Assembly: GCA_002786025.1 (NCBI GenBank)
Contig: NHNW01000029.1
Coordinates: 69,384-133,383 of the forward strand
Source: Zasmidium citrigriseum
Taxonomy: Eukaryota; Ascomycota; Dothideomycetes; Mycosphaerellales; Mycosphaerellaceae
DNA: 64,000 nt
Reading direction: 5' to 3'
The notes beneath the pieces were generated by a model. It was not told where the DNA came from, did no database searches, and worked only from the letters and a program-made list of their open reading frames with translations. Below, in pieces: positions 1 through 9,176 of the stretch. The translations under genes and the position numbers were made by a program. Each line of letters starts with the position of its first letter. Positions within the stretch are counted from its first letter, which is position 1.

Positions 1-656
1 GCAGACAAGAGCTACTCGAGCAACGGCGAAAGAAGGAAGAGCAGCGGAAGGCTCATAAGAAGGAGCTGAGGCGGCAAGCCAAGGAAGAGGAGGCGAGGAA
101 AAGAGACGAACAACTGCGCGGATCTGGCAGTCCACTATCGACTGAGATCTTCAACCGCAACTCGCCACGACCACAGGAGAACAACTTCAGCTTCAGCAGG
201 CTTGCGTTTGAGGATGGTACTGCGGCGGATGCTTCATTGACGGAACTACAAGATCCGAGGAAGCGCAAGGGCCCGCAGGATGCTCGCACGGCTTTGACGG
301 CAGCGGAGAAGAAGCAAGCACGCCTGGCTGGTTTGGATGCCGAGAAGCGCGCAGATATTGCCGAGAAGGACATGTGGTTGAACGCAAAGAAGCGTGCTCA
401 CGGCGAGCGTGTAAGAGATGATACCAGTCTGCTGAAAAAGGCGTTGAAGCGCAAGGAGAAGCAGAAGGGAAAGTCGGAGAAAGAATGGAAGGAGCGCGAA
501 CAAGCTGTCATCAAGGGCAAGGAAGCGAAGCAGAAAAAGCGCGAGGCCAACCTGCAGAAGCGGCGAGAAGAGAAGGGCCAGAAGGGGAAGAAGAAGTCAC
601 AAGGCAAGGGCAAGAAGAAGGCCCGGCCTGGCTTTGAGGGCAGATTCAAGGCGTAG
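1..656 (+). CDS. SURF6/Rrp14-family ribosome biogenesis protein (5' partial)
   Basis: The reading frame is open from base 3 to a TAG at 654-656, so only the C-terminal part (about 217 residues) is in the window. The product is extremely Lys/Arg/Glu-rich and helical. It contains the SURF6 landmark FSRLAFEDG near base 200, then a long basic stretch ending in PGFEGRFKA, which is typical of the SURF6 C-terminal domain. Known role of the family: nucleolar RNA-binding protein needed for ribosomal subunit assembly (yeast Rrp14). No intron is visible in this part. No start codon is present; an apparent start at 237 is a TTG inside the continuous frame, so the gene really begins left of the window. 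Identification is by motif and composition. Confidence 0.85.
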   Translation, partial: RQELLEQRRKKEEQRKAHKKELRRQAKEEEARKRDEQLRGSGSPLSTEIFNRNSPRPQENNFSFSRLAFEDGTAADASLTELQDPRKRKGPQDARTALTAAEKKQARLAGLDAEKRADIAEKDMWLNAKKRAHGERVRDDTSLLKKALKRKEKQKGKSEKEWKEREQAVIKGKEAKQKKREANLQKRREEKGQKGKKKSQGKGKKKARPGFEGRFKA

Positions 657-1091
657 GTGTGGATACCAAGGGGCTTGTACATGATACTTTGAGCAGTCAT
701 TGTCGATAATGGACACTGCATTCGGCTTCGATTCACGTCTCATCGTCGCTCCTGCGTAGCCTAGGTCACCGGCGTTCACACGAGCACGGAGGACTTCGAA
801 CGATCCGACCTCACCTTATCGACTTGAATGAGCAGAAATGCACCGAAACACCCACTACAGATCATGTGGACTGACAGCTCGTGCGATTGAACCTTACTGG
901 CACCAGAGGCGCTTTTTGAACACGTCTTGGCACCGGGGCTGGCGGAGAGCGAGCCCCTCGGCCTCTACATCAACAAGCTTCAAGCCACAACATGTGAGTC
1001 CAGAATGCGGTCTATAAAGAGCTACAGGTTGTCAGTCTCTCTGTTCATGCTCCCAGAACCTTCACGACTTCAGAATAGCACAGTCGCCAAG
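657..1091. other. intergenic region
   Basis: About 435 bp between the SURF6-like stop and the next start codon. It holds the 3' end of the first gene and the promoter of the second; no ORF or repeat stands out. Confidence 0.6.
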
Positions 1092-1547
1092 ATGCCTCCC
1101 ACTGCAATCCCAACCTTCTACCGCATCTTCTTCACCACAATCGATTCCCTGCTCTCCGTCTTCGGCGTCGTCATGCACCTCCAACCAACTCTCATCCTCC
1201 CGAACTACTCTCTCACACCGCTTCTGCCACCTTTGACGGAAACCAGGCTCCTTCTCGACGCTCTGGTCGGGTTCTTCGCTTCGCTAGCATTTCTCCAGGC
1301 TGTTTTGCTAAGACTGAGGCCGGAAGATGTGGCTGTTTGGAAGGTTTTGCAGGCGAGTACGGTCTTTGTGGATGTGGCTATGGTTGGTGCGTTTGTGAGG
1401 GCGTTAGCGGCGACGGGGAGGTTGGCGGTAGCGGGATGGAGGGTGGAGGAGTGGATGAATGTTGGGATTAATGCGTTTGTTGGAGTGCTGAGGGTGGGCT
1501 TTGTGCTTGGGATGGGGATGGGTGGAGAACGAATTAAGATCTCCTAA
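1092..1547 (+). CDS. small membrane protein, DUF7704-like
   Basis: A 151-residue intronless ORF. I start it at ATG 1092, which has a good context (gccaagATGcc) and gives the N-terminus MPPTAIPTFYR, seen in a fungus-only family of small integral membrane proteins (DUF7704-like). The frame stays open upstream to 927, but without a recognisable domain. Hydrophobic stretches lie around residues 8-30, 52-75, 84-105 and 125-145, so about four membrane spans are expected. No catalytic motif is visible and the function is unknown. Base composition becomes notably G-rich in the second half (many GGG/GTG codons). The family assignment is from memory of the N-terminal pattern and should be treated as tentative. 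Confidence 0.6.
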   Translation: MPPTAIPTFYRIFFTTIDSLLSVFGVVMHLQPTLILPNYSLTPLLPPLTETRLLLDALVGFFASLAFLQAVLLRLRPEDVAVWKVLQASTVFVDVAMVGAFVRALAATGRLAVAGWRVEEWMNVGINAFVGVLRVGFVLGMGMGGERIKIS

Positions 1548-1686
1548 AAAGCCATCCAATTGTGAGTGATGGTTTTGCTCATGAAGGCGTGGCGAAAGGT
1601 CTAGAAGTCAGTCTGGATGACTTCTTTTACCGAGCTGATTGACATGCAGGCAAACATTTGAGCCGTTGACTTTTTGAGGTCAATAC

Positions 1687-1696
1687 TTTAAAAGCT
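1687..1696 (+). promoter_or_regulatory. candidate TATA-like element TTTAAAAGCT
   Basis: The ten-base string TTTAAAAGCT lies 51-60 bp upstream of the ATG at 1747. The identical string lies 55-64 bp upstream of the paralog at 5140, which supports a shared core-promoter element. Spacing and AT-richness fit a TATA-type signal; function is inferred. Confidence 0.4.
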
Positions 1697-1746
1697 GGGA
1701 GTGGACCTTCTAGCTTTGCCAAGCCCGCAATTCTGCACAAGAAAAC

Positions 1747-2955
1747 ATGAACACGGTTCCGCCTTCTCTCGGCGGTGTCGACTATTTTCGTTGTACGACT
1801 TCAGAACTTCAGACTTTTGTCAACAATCGACGTCGTGAAGTCGAAGACAGGGGACAGCTCATACTCCAACTAAGACAGCTTGATCGCAGATGGACCTTTA
1901 GCTTCTTCAATCTGCACGCGGAGCTGCGCAACTGGATTTACTCTGAGCTGCTTCGCATCAACCCGGCAACTGGACGAGCAGTCAACCTCAGCATCTTGCG
2001 CGCTAACAAGCAGGCGTTGTATGAGGCCGAACCTCTTCTGTACGAGGTCAACACATTCGAGATAACAATTTCAAGTACATCGAGACAGGCACGTCGTCCT
2101 CTGTCGAATTATGCAAGGGACATCGAAATCAGAATACCTGGGAGGAGCCTGAAATGTTCAGGATACCGTCTACGTGGCAGTCAAATTAGCGCCGAGTACT
2201 CTATCCTGCCTAGGGTGACTTTCATGAAGGTTCGGCACCTGCGTCTCAATGTCGACCTCAACATCTCGATGGCGAACCCCCCCTGGGAGTTCTATCGAGA
2301 CGATCGATATGTGCAACTGAATCACAAACTTGTTGCATTGGCTCACGCATTTGCTGGCTCTACGACGCTGAAGACCGTGGATGTCCACTTTGGGGCAGAG
2401 ACAACGGATGGTCTGGGACAGACAGGTGAACTTGAGCTGACCAGAATACTGCATCCTCTTATGAGGTTCCACGCAGGCGATGGGCATGGCAATGGCAGTT
2501 CCTCCCGAACCGTTACGTTCCATGGCTTTCACCCTGACGTCCAAGCCTATCTACAGCATGCCCACGAGTTCATTCCCCAAGAGCACAACATTGACGCCTT
2601 CGCCGTTTTGTCCGATCTCCAAGAACAGACCTCGGCGCTTAGCAGGTATATTCACAAGGATTTATCGGAGACAAACGCGGCGCTGGATGTTTTCGAGTTT
2701 GGGCTTGGGCCGATATCGAACGACTACGGGACGGCGGGGCTTATCGAGCTAGAGCAAGATCTAGCGTTTTGCAAAGGGGTCGGTTCCTTGAAGAAGTTCT
2801 TCGATGTACATCAGCAGTCGTGGTGGACTTGGTATTGGGAGAGGAGACTGCCTTCCATTGAGAGTGATCGGACTTCTGTGGAGGATCAGAGTCGTCGGGC
2901 TGCAGACAAGTGGCTCAGGAGACAGAGAAAGGCTTTCAGAAGAATGATGTTTTGA
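1747..2955 (+). CDS. F-box-like (LPAELRN/2EXR-type) protein with SAP-like N-terminus, array 1 member A
   Basis: A 402-residue intronless ORF. Residues about 10-50 resemble a SAP motif: GVDYFRCTTSELQTFV, then LILQLRQLD and the WTF junction. Next comes the family signature at about residues 55-70 (LHAELRNWIYSELL), then ILRANKQALYEAEPLLYEVNTF. The signature matches the F-box-like 2EXR/DUF7730 type that is common in filamentous fungi. The middle holds the conserved VRHLRLNVDL and TLKTVDVHF strands, and the C-terminus a Trp-rich WWTWYWERR. The start MNTVPPSLGG is the first ATG and aligns with the starts of the paralogs. This is the first of seven same-strand paralogs. Function is unknown; a role as substrate adaptor of an SCF-type ubiquitin ligase is possible but unproven. 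Confidence 0.8.
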   Translation: MNTVPPSLGGVDYFRCTTSELQTFVNNRRREVEDRGQLILQLRQLDRRWTFSFFNLHAELRNWIYSELLRINPATGRAVNLSILRANKQALYEAEPLLYEVNTFEITISSTSRQARRPLSNYARDIEIRIPGRSLKCSGYRLRGSQISAEYSILPRVTFMKVRHLRLNVDLNISMANPPWEFYRDDRYVQLNHKLVALAHAFAGSTTLKTVDVHFGAETTDGLGQTGELELTRILHPLMRFHAGDGHGNGSSSRTVTFHGFHPDVQAYLQHAHEFIPQEHNIDAFAVLSDLQEQTSALSRYIHKDLSETNAALDVFEFGLGPISNDYGTAGLIELEQDLAFCKGVGSLKKFFDVHQQSWWTWYWERRLPSIESDRTSVEDQSRRAADKWLRRQRKAFRRMMF

Positions 2956-3436
2956 AGCTGGTGCTGCCGAATGCTTCGCTGGCGAAAGAGTGGGTGATTA
3001 ATTTCGTGGCGCGTGCTTGAGATCATGATGGTCGAGGTGCAAACGGTACTTGAACTGTGATGGTACAAGACGAAGCTGACCGACATGAATGACCAATGGA
3101 CGGCAAGACCCCCTAAACCTCTGAACCCACTCTTTTCACTTGATATTTAAGACTTCTATTCTGACACGCAGGAGGCAGATTTGTGGATAACCCATGCTGA
3201 GCAAACGATCCTCGCACTTGGATAATGACGGTACGTCTCCCGACAGAGGTATGCATCCCTTTCTGTTCTTCTATGTCTTCTCGGCTTTCACTTGAACAAC
3301 TTCCTTTCAGGGATCTGATTGCGTGGGCTCAAACAAGCAAGCACTGCAACAAGAGTCTCTTTGCGCTAACATACTGATAATCTGGACACCGCCGCCATGT
3401 TTACTCTCGTCCGCCTCATCCAAGACGTCAACAGCC
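2956..3436. other. intergenic region with candidate 5' UTR intron
   Basis: About 480 bp between members A and B. A donor-like GTACGT at 3231 (or GTATGC at 3249) and a pyrimidine-rich acceptor ttcctttcag ending at 3310 could bound an intron in the 5' leader of member B. No coding region is supported. Confidence 0.4.
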
Positions 3437-4603
3437 ATGTCTCAACCCCTCGCCGGCCTGGACTACTCCCGCTGCAGCAGAGATGAGTTACGCAAGTTCC
3501 TTCTCGATCGTGGCACCACTGCTCCTGACCAGTATGCGGCGTGACAGTTGGAATGGAAGCTAAGGTCACTCGATCACAAATGGACTTTCAACTTAACGGG
3601 CCTGCCTGCAGAGCTTCGCAACCGCATCTACCGCGAGCTACTTCTTTTCAACCCAGGTCTCGGCAATCGTCCCGACAACGTCAACATCCTACGCACCAAC
3701 AAGCAGATCCATCACGAAGCCCATGGACTACTGTACGCCTTCAACACTTTCACTGTCCGGATCTACTCTCATGCAACCCAACCTCCTCCGTTGAACCTTT
3801 TGGTCTACACTCGATTTCAAAGAAAGACTCTTCACCACAAACCTCAGATCCCAGGCACTGGCCCAATTACTGCTGAGCATGCCCGACTACCAAAGGATGC
3901 TTTTCTGAAGATTCGGCATCTGAGCCTCGAGATTCGGCTTCACTGCGAGCGCCTCCGGACCAACTCGGAGCCCGATCGCTTTGCCATGATGAACCAAAGG
4001 CTCCTCGCTCTGGCCAGCATGCTGGGTGGATCCACTGCTTTGCGGACAGTCGATGTCCATTTCAGAGATCTCAGTCCCTTTGGCCCCCCAAAGCTTTCTT
4101 TGACAGATCAAGCGGCTTGCCTGTATCCGCTCACCAAGTTAACAGCGCCACCTTCACGAACTGTCACATTCCATGGCTTCCTTGCCCCTATTCAAGCTCA
4201 TCTGCAGAACACCCGCTCCTCAACGCCAGGTGGTCATCCATTCGACGCCTTCCTCATTCTAGCCGATCTTCGCGAGCGAGCTGGAGAAATCCAAATGTCT
4301 TCTTTGGCAGCGTGTGTGGTGAACGCTTCTTTCGACACTTTCGTCTTCGCTCTGGATGTTCTTTCGATGGAGGTACTGTTCCCAAGGTTCATGGATAGGG
4401 TGAACGACCTGCGGTTCTGCGGGAAGGTGAAGTCTTTGAGGGAGATGTGGGAGAGTCATATTGGGCATTGGCGGCGGTGGCTGGTGCCTTTTATGATGAG
4501 AATCGAACAGGAGAAGGTTCGCGAAGAAAACTGTGCGAAGGCAATGGAGTGGCTTGGCGTGCAGGAGGAGGTGTTCAGGGGATCGATGCGATCGTGTGGT
4601 TAG
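3437..4603 (+). pseudogene. F-box-like (LPAELRN) protein, array 1 member B, interrupted by an in-frame TGA
   Basis: Starts at ATG 3437 with MSQPLAGLDYSRC, matching the N-termini of members C and D. After 35 codons the frame meets TGA at 3542-3544, inside the SAP-like motif. The same frame then continues without another stop to 4603, with the whole family architecture: LRSLDHKWTF, LPAELRNRIYRELL, ILRTNKQIHHEA, IRHLSLEIRL and ALRTVDVHF. No ATG lies just downstream of the TGA (the next in-frame Met is more than 130 codons on), and no credible intron removes the stop: the only GT...AG pairs spanning it are 16-33 nt long and would delete conserved residues. The simplest reading is a recent nonsense mutation; a sequencing error or read-through is possible. 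The remainder looks intact, so decay, if real, is young. Confidence 0.75.
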
Positions 4604-5139
4604 GAGGATTTATGGTAGTTGCAGTTTGGAGGAGCTGAGTGAATACATGTAGTACATATGGAGGCGACGTGACCATCATAGTCTTAGGTGGAAATGAGGG
4701 AAAATGTCGTAGGGAAAGGACTCCTACCTCTGACTGCTCCTGCCTATCGTTCCCATGCTGACGTGCAACATGCTGACCTGCCCGACAGTTCATCCTATCT
4801 CCACCACATCCGAACTCCGTCGATGAGCGAACAAAAACATCTTTGTTGTTTGCGAAACAATTCGTGAGATATGGCCTTCGAAATGACTGGCAACTGCGTG
4901 CCTCGCGCCCAATGGAGTCAACCGCTCTGGAAGCAACTCCCACTTGGAAGTTGGCAGACACAAGAGCAAGACATGCGTGCTCCTTGCATCTGTCTTGTGA
5001 CGGCCACAAGCAACTGTTTCATCTGCCTGTGGAGGCGGACAAAAGATCAGCCAATTCGCAGGCATCCAAGCAACCTTTAAAAGCTACAAATAGTTGCTCC
5101 AGGTCTACTCACACGCTCTGCAGCACATCTCATTTGATC
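4604..5139. other. intergenic region between array members B and C
   Basis: About 536 bp. The frame of member C is open upstream from 4843, but no family-like sequence is encoded before the ATG at 5140, so I treat this as promoter and leader. Contains the TTTAAAAGCT element at 5076-5085. Confidence 0.5.
5076..5085 (+). promoter_or_regulatory. candidate TATA-like element TTTAAAAGCT
   Basis: Identical to the ten-base string 51-60 bp upstream of member A, here 55-64 bp upstream of member C's ATG. Shared sequence and spacing suggest a retained core promoter; this is an inference from two copies. Confidence 0.4.
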
Positions 5140-6300
5140 ATGCCATCTCTTGCCGGTCTAGACTATTCCAGGTGCACGGTGCCATATCTTCGCAAATTCA
5201 TCAAAGATCGAGGCGGCAAATCCCCATCACAGAACGCAAGAACGAAAAAGAACAACCTCATCTCACAGCTACAGACTCTCGACGCACACTGGACCTTCAG
5301 GTTCCTCGACTTGCCAGCAGAACTTCGTAATTGGATCTATCGCCTCTTATTGTCGTTCAACCCATGGTCCAAACGCCCTGAAGGAAGTGCCAATGTTTTG
5401 AAGGCGAGCAGGCAACTTCATCAAGAAGCCGACGGAATCCTTTACGGAGACATGACTTTCGAAGCCGTTGTCTCAGGCCTAGAAGATGAAGCAGACGACG
5501 ACAATCCGTACTGGACAAACACGGTCACTTTCCAGGGCGCCCTTTACCCTCGACCACCAACATACGCAAGCCGATATTGGACTGGCATACCAGACCGCCC
5601 ACCTACAACAATACAAGCCATGGCTGCATACCTCAGACTTCCAAATGGCACCATTCGCAAAGTCCGGAAGCTCCATCTGGAGATCGAGATCGATTACATT
5701 ACTGGAGAATCACGCGATTTGAACCTGAAGCTTTTGACCTTGGTCAATGTGCTTTGCCAAAGTACGACGCTGGAGAAACTTGAAATCCATTATTCCGCTC
5801 GTTGCAGACGAAGCACCCACCCACAACAACCAAAGAGGCTCGCGCGGTACCTGTACCCTTTGGCGAAGCTGAGAAGTGCCCGTAAACGAGTCACGACGTG
5901 GACCAACTTTCCAGAAGACCTTAAGCAAGAGCTCAACGTTTACATGGCACTTGGAGCGCCGACATTCGATGCGTGCAGCATGCTGACCATCCTTCACGGA
6001 CGGCACTCAAGCTTGCCAAAGCCAGAACTTGAGGCGCTCATGGAGCTGCCCGAGTACAATGTCTTTCACAACGCTATGAGGGTAGTCGTTCCGGACAGCG
6101 TTTCGATTGACTTTCTGGATTTCGAGAAAGACAAGCAATTTTCGGCAAGTGTGATGTCCCTGAAGGCCATTGAGAATGACAATTGGCGGCGATGGAAGTT
6201 TGTAAAGATGTTGGCGAGAATGCGTTCCAGTCAGGATGAGATTTGGAGGGCTTGCGACTACCAAGCATCCACTTGGTGGTTTGGACAGAGGGTTTCTTGA
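5140..6300 (+). CDS. F-box-like (LPAELRN) protein with SAP-like N-terminus, array 1 member C
   Basis: A 386-residue intronless ORF starting MPSLAGLDYSRC. It has the clearest SAP-like motif of the array (residues about 5-48): LDYSRCTVPYLRKFIKDRGG, a basic linker, then NNLISQLQTLD. The F-box-like signature LPAELRNWIYRLLL follows at about residue 58, then VLKASRQLHQEADGILY. The C-terminal half contains VRKLHLEIEIDY, TLEKLEIHY and a Trp/Arg-rich segment (NWRRWKFVKML) shared with members B and D. The ATG chosen aligns with member D's second Met and lies just after a candidate TATA-like element. Function unknown. SAP motifs in other proteins usually bind nucleic acid, so a nuclear role is a reasonable but untested guess. 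Confidence 0.82.
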   Translation: MPSLAGLDYSRCTVPYLRKFIKDRGGKSPSQNARTKKNNLISQLQTLDAHWTFRFLDLPAELRNWIYRLLLSFNPWSKRPEGSANVLKASRQLHQEADGILYGDMTFEAVVSGLEDEADDDNPYWTNTVTFQGALYPRPPTYASRYWTGIPDRPPTTIQAMAAYLRLPNGTIRKVRKLHLEIEIDYITGESRDLNLKLLTLVNVLCQSTTLEKLEIHYSARCRRSTHPQQPKRLARYLYPLAKLRSARKRVTTWTNFPEDLKQELNVYMALGAPTFDACSMLTILHGRHSSLPKPELEALMELPEYNVFHNAMRVVVPDSVSIDFLDFEKDKQFSASVMSLKAIENDNWRRWKFVKMLARMRSSQDEIWRACDYQASTWWFGQRVS

Positions 6301-6749
6301 AGCGGTGTTGTCATAGCATAGTCCGAGTATTTCCATAACGGCGCAGACAGCCTGAGGAAGGCGGTTGTGATAAGACGTCTGGGCTGGGCGATCGCAGGAT
6401 TCGATGTGAGTGCCTCTACCCTATTCCCAAATCCAAATATCCTCAAGTGTACCTGATCGAGCTGATGGGACTGTACATGTAGGTAGTCTCCCAGGTGACT
6501 AGATGAAGCTTCCAGCCTTGAATGCGACCAGAGCGCTCCGGACGATTCGACGGCAATAAAACGATTCAAAGAACCTTCACTCCCATACCCAAGCAATCTC
6601 AAAGCCAAGCGAGACACGCATCGTAAACATCTCACTTTCGCCACGTCTTCATTCCACCACATATGTGAGCGAAACATTCCTCCAACAGTCCTGGAAATGT
6701 ACTTCCCGAAGAGCCAGCTTAACTCGCCGTGCGGCTACCAATCTCTTCA
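6301..6749. other. intergenic region between array members C and D
   Basis: About 450 bp; promoter of member D and 3' end of member C. No gene or repeat recognised. Confidence 0.5.
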
Positions 6750-7967
6750 ATGTCACAATCAACCAGCGCCACTACCATGCCTTCCTCTCTGGTTGGGCTA
6801 GACTACAATCGATGCAACACCAAAGAGCTCCGCAAGTTCATCAAAGACCGCACCGGCAAATCACCACCACAGAACGACAGGAAAAGCAGACTCATTTCAA
6901 GACTGTATGCTTTGGATGCCAACTGGGTCTTCCCACAGTTCATCGACTTGGCCGCAGAACTACGAACCTGGGTATATAAGATCTTGCTCACTCCCCATCC
7001 AGCTCACCACCGACTACCAGGCAACGCCAACATCCTCAGAGTGAACAAGCAGCTTCATCGTGAAGCTGACCCGATCCTTTACGGCGGCAATACCTTCCAC
7101 ATGATCATCAGGAGCAATCAAGTCGAGGATCTGGAAGATCCTGCTTCACAGATGTGCGCTATCACATTCCAAGGTGAGCGGTGTCCGTTGAAGAACATCG
7201 ACCGTCCTCCGCATTTTGAAGGAGCAGGACCACGCGCTGAGGAATCCGCCCGTCTGCCAAAGGCACCACTCCTCAAGATCCAGAAACTTCGAATAGACTT
7301 GAAGTTGGCGTACTGGGTGGGAGACATCGTCGACACGGAGAAAGGCGACCATCGCTTCGACAAGCTAAGTCAGAAGTTGTACGCATTGACGAGTCTTCTC
7401 GCGGAGAGTACAGCTTTGAAGAAGGTCGACATCTACTACAAGCCATTCCGAAGTAGACGACTATTGAGACATCCACCAGACGGTCTGGCGAAGGTCTTGT
7501 ACCCGCTGTCGAAGCTGAGAGGAATCGACAAGTGCATTGTGAAATTCCACGACTTCCCCCGAGCAGCTCAGCAAGATCTCGAACGTCGAGTTCTTACCAG
7601 GAGAATACGCTCATTTGATGCGTTTGGGACTCTGTTCGTGCTGAGAGAGAAGATCAACAAGCTGATGGAGTTCGACGAGGAACCGTTCGTGGAGGATCCT
7701 GCCTTCAATGTCTTCGTTGGAGCTATCGACGTCCTCGAAAATGAGACCAACTTGCCGGGATTGATGGACTTCGAGTGGGACAAGCATTTTTGTGAGCGCG
7801 TGCTGTCTTTGAAGCAAGTTTATGCTGCCAATGAGGGCCACTGGCGGCGCATCAAGATGTTTGTGATGATGCGGTGTGATGAGAATCGGCTTTTGAACTT
7901 TTATTGCAGAAGGGCGGAAGGTTGGGTCTTTCGGCAGGGGCGAGTTTTTGAGCAGCTGATGCCTTGA
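6750..7967 (+). CDS. F-box-like (LPAELRN) protein with SAP-like N-terminus, array 1 member D
   Basis: A 405-residue intronless ORF from ATG 6750; a second in-frame ATG at 6777 (MPSSLVGLDYNRC) aligns better with member C and may be the true start. The SAP-like part reads LDYNRCNTKELRKFIKDR, then RLISRLYALD. The signature is slightly diverged (LAAELRTWVYKILL), followed by ILRVNKQLHREADPILYGGNTF. Later blocks IQKLRIDLKL, ALKKVDIYY and GHWRRIKMFVMM mirror members B and C. Member D is nearest to C (shared IKDR..GKSP..N run), which suggests a recent duplication. Function unknown. Confidence 0.82.
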   Translation: MSQSTSATTMPSSLVGLDYNRCNTKELRKFIKDRTGKSPPQNDRKSRLISRLYALDANWVFPQFIDLAAELRTWVYKILLTPHPAHHRLPGNANILRVNKQLHREADPILYGGNTFHMIIRSNQVEDLEDPASQMCAITFQGERCPLKNIDRPPHFEGAGPRAEESARLPKAPLLKIQKLRIDLKLAYWVGDIVDTEKGDHRFDKLSQKLYALTSLLAESTALKKVDIYYKPFRSRRLLRHPPDGLAKVLYPLSKLRGIDKCIVKFHDFPRAAQQDLERRVLTRRIRSFDAFGTLFVLREKINKLMEFDEEPFVEDPAFNVFVGAIDVLENETNLPGLMDFEWDKHFCERVLSLKQVYAANEGHWRRIKMFVMMRCDENRLLNFYCRRAEGWVFRQGRVFEQLMP

Positions 7968-8156
7968 GGCAGAGAAGAGTGAAAGGAGAGTGTTGCGACC
8001 AAATGTGTTTCTTCCAAAGCCGACATTCACATGTTAGTGTGTTTCAGGTTATTTAGGCTCGGCTGTATCCGCGCTTTCCACTTCTTTCCATCTTCTCTTC
8101 TCTCGCGACAGAAACTGCATGTGATCATCAAAATCGACATCATCGCCGCCATCACC

Positions 8157-8714
8157 ATGGCGGACCCGTCATCAGCACCAAGTAGCGAGTCCAGCAAGCC
8201 GCACCTGATGGGCATTGCCCCTGAGCTCCGCAATGCAATCTACGCCTACGCCTTGGTCGAGGACGAGGAGATCGAATTCAGCAAGAATCACTTCAAACAG
8301 CCCGGTCTCCTCCGTGTCAACCGCCAGGTCCGCTCCGAAGCCTCACCGATCTACTACCAGCTCAACAAGTTCGAGGTCGACTGCGAACACTACGACTGCA
8401 GCGGCTTCAAAGTCCTCCAACGCCAGCGCAAGAAGTGGGCAGATTTTTCGGAAGGCGATAAGCCAGGAGACATCGCAGATCTCAAGGACAGCCGACCGAT
8501 ATGGAAGAATGTTATGGAGTGGGCACGTGCATTCCATGCTGACGAGGTTGACACCATTCCGCTCTCTGATGAGAACGACACACCGGCCGAGAGTGCCATC
8601 CTCGCGATACTGAGCATGACCAATCATCTGTTTGAGATGCCGTGGGAGAAAGCAAGAGAGATTCTCGTGAAGGCAAAGGTCGTGTCGGAGCAGCAGCAGC
8701 TGTCGTGGGAGTGA
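8157..8714 (+). CDS. short F-box-like protein, array 1 member E
   Basis: A 185-residue intronless ORF; ATG 8157 sits in a strong context (caccATGgcg). It lacks the SAP-like region and opens almost directly into the signature (IAPELRNAIYAYAL, residue about 22), then LLRVNRQVRSEASPIYYQLNKFEV. The second half has WKNVMEWARAFHADE and a closing helix MPWEKAREILVKA. These two blocks recur in members F and G and define a short subfamily distinct from A-D. Upstream spacing to member D is only about 190 bp. Function unknown. Confidence 0.78.
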   Translation: MADPSSAPSSESSKPHLMGIAPELRNAIYAYALVEDEEIEFSKNHFKQPGLLRVNRQVRSEASPIYYQLNKFEVDCEHYDCSGFKVLQRQRKKWADFSEGDKPGDIADLKDSRPIWKNVMEWARAFHADEVDTIPLSDENDTPAESAILAILSMTNHLFEMPWEKAREILVKAKVVSEQQQLSWE

Positions 8715-9176
8715 AACAGAGGGCCAAGATTGAGAGACCGCAACAAAGTGAGGCAAGCGTCTCAGAGCACTAATATAAAATTCAGCGCAACATGATGGAG
8801 CGATGATGGCCGACGACCGTGGTGCGAACAAGACAATGAGAGGCCAAGCTGGTAGTTGATTACGGCTTGGCAGTCACATGCCAACCCAAAATCGAGACAC
8901 TCAGTCTCTTCTGCAAGTGGCGGAGCAGTCGATCAAGCATACTAGTAGGATATGAGCGTCGTTCTGAGCGACTGGCGTGGCGGTGGCCTGCGAGGATTGC
9001 GAGAGTGGGCCCATCTGCTTGTGATGGTAGCCTGTCGTGGACTGCACAATGGTCAGCACAGCGCACAACTTCAAAACCAACTCAAAATTTCACTTAACCG
9101 TCTTCAACTTCCTCAATATCTCCAAACTGACACTCAAACGCCGACACCTCCAAATACACAAGTCCAAGCGCACATC
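8715..9176. other. intergenic region between array members E and F
   Basis: About 460 bp. Member F's frame is open back to 8952 but upstream residues show no family similarity, so this is most likely promoter and leader. Confidence 0.5.

Noticed and set aside
3532..3564. 33-nt GT...AG segment that would remove the TGA in array member B
   Set aside because: Too short for a fungal intron and would delete conserved SAP-like residues.
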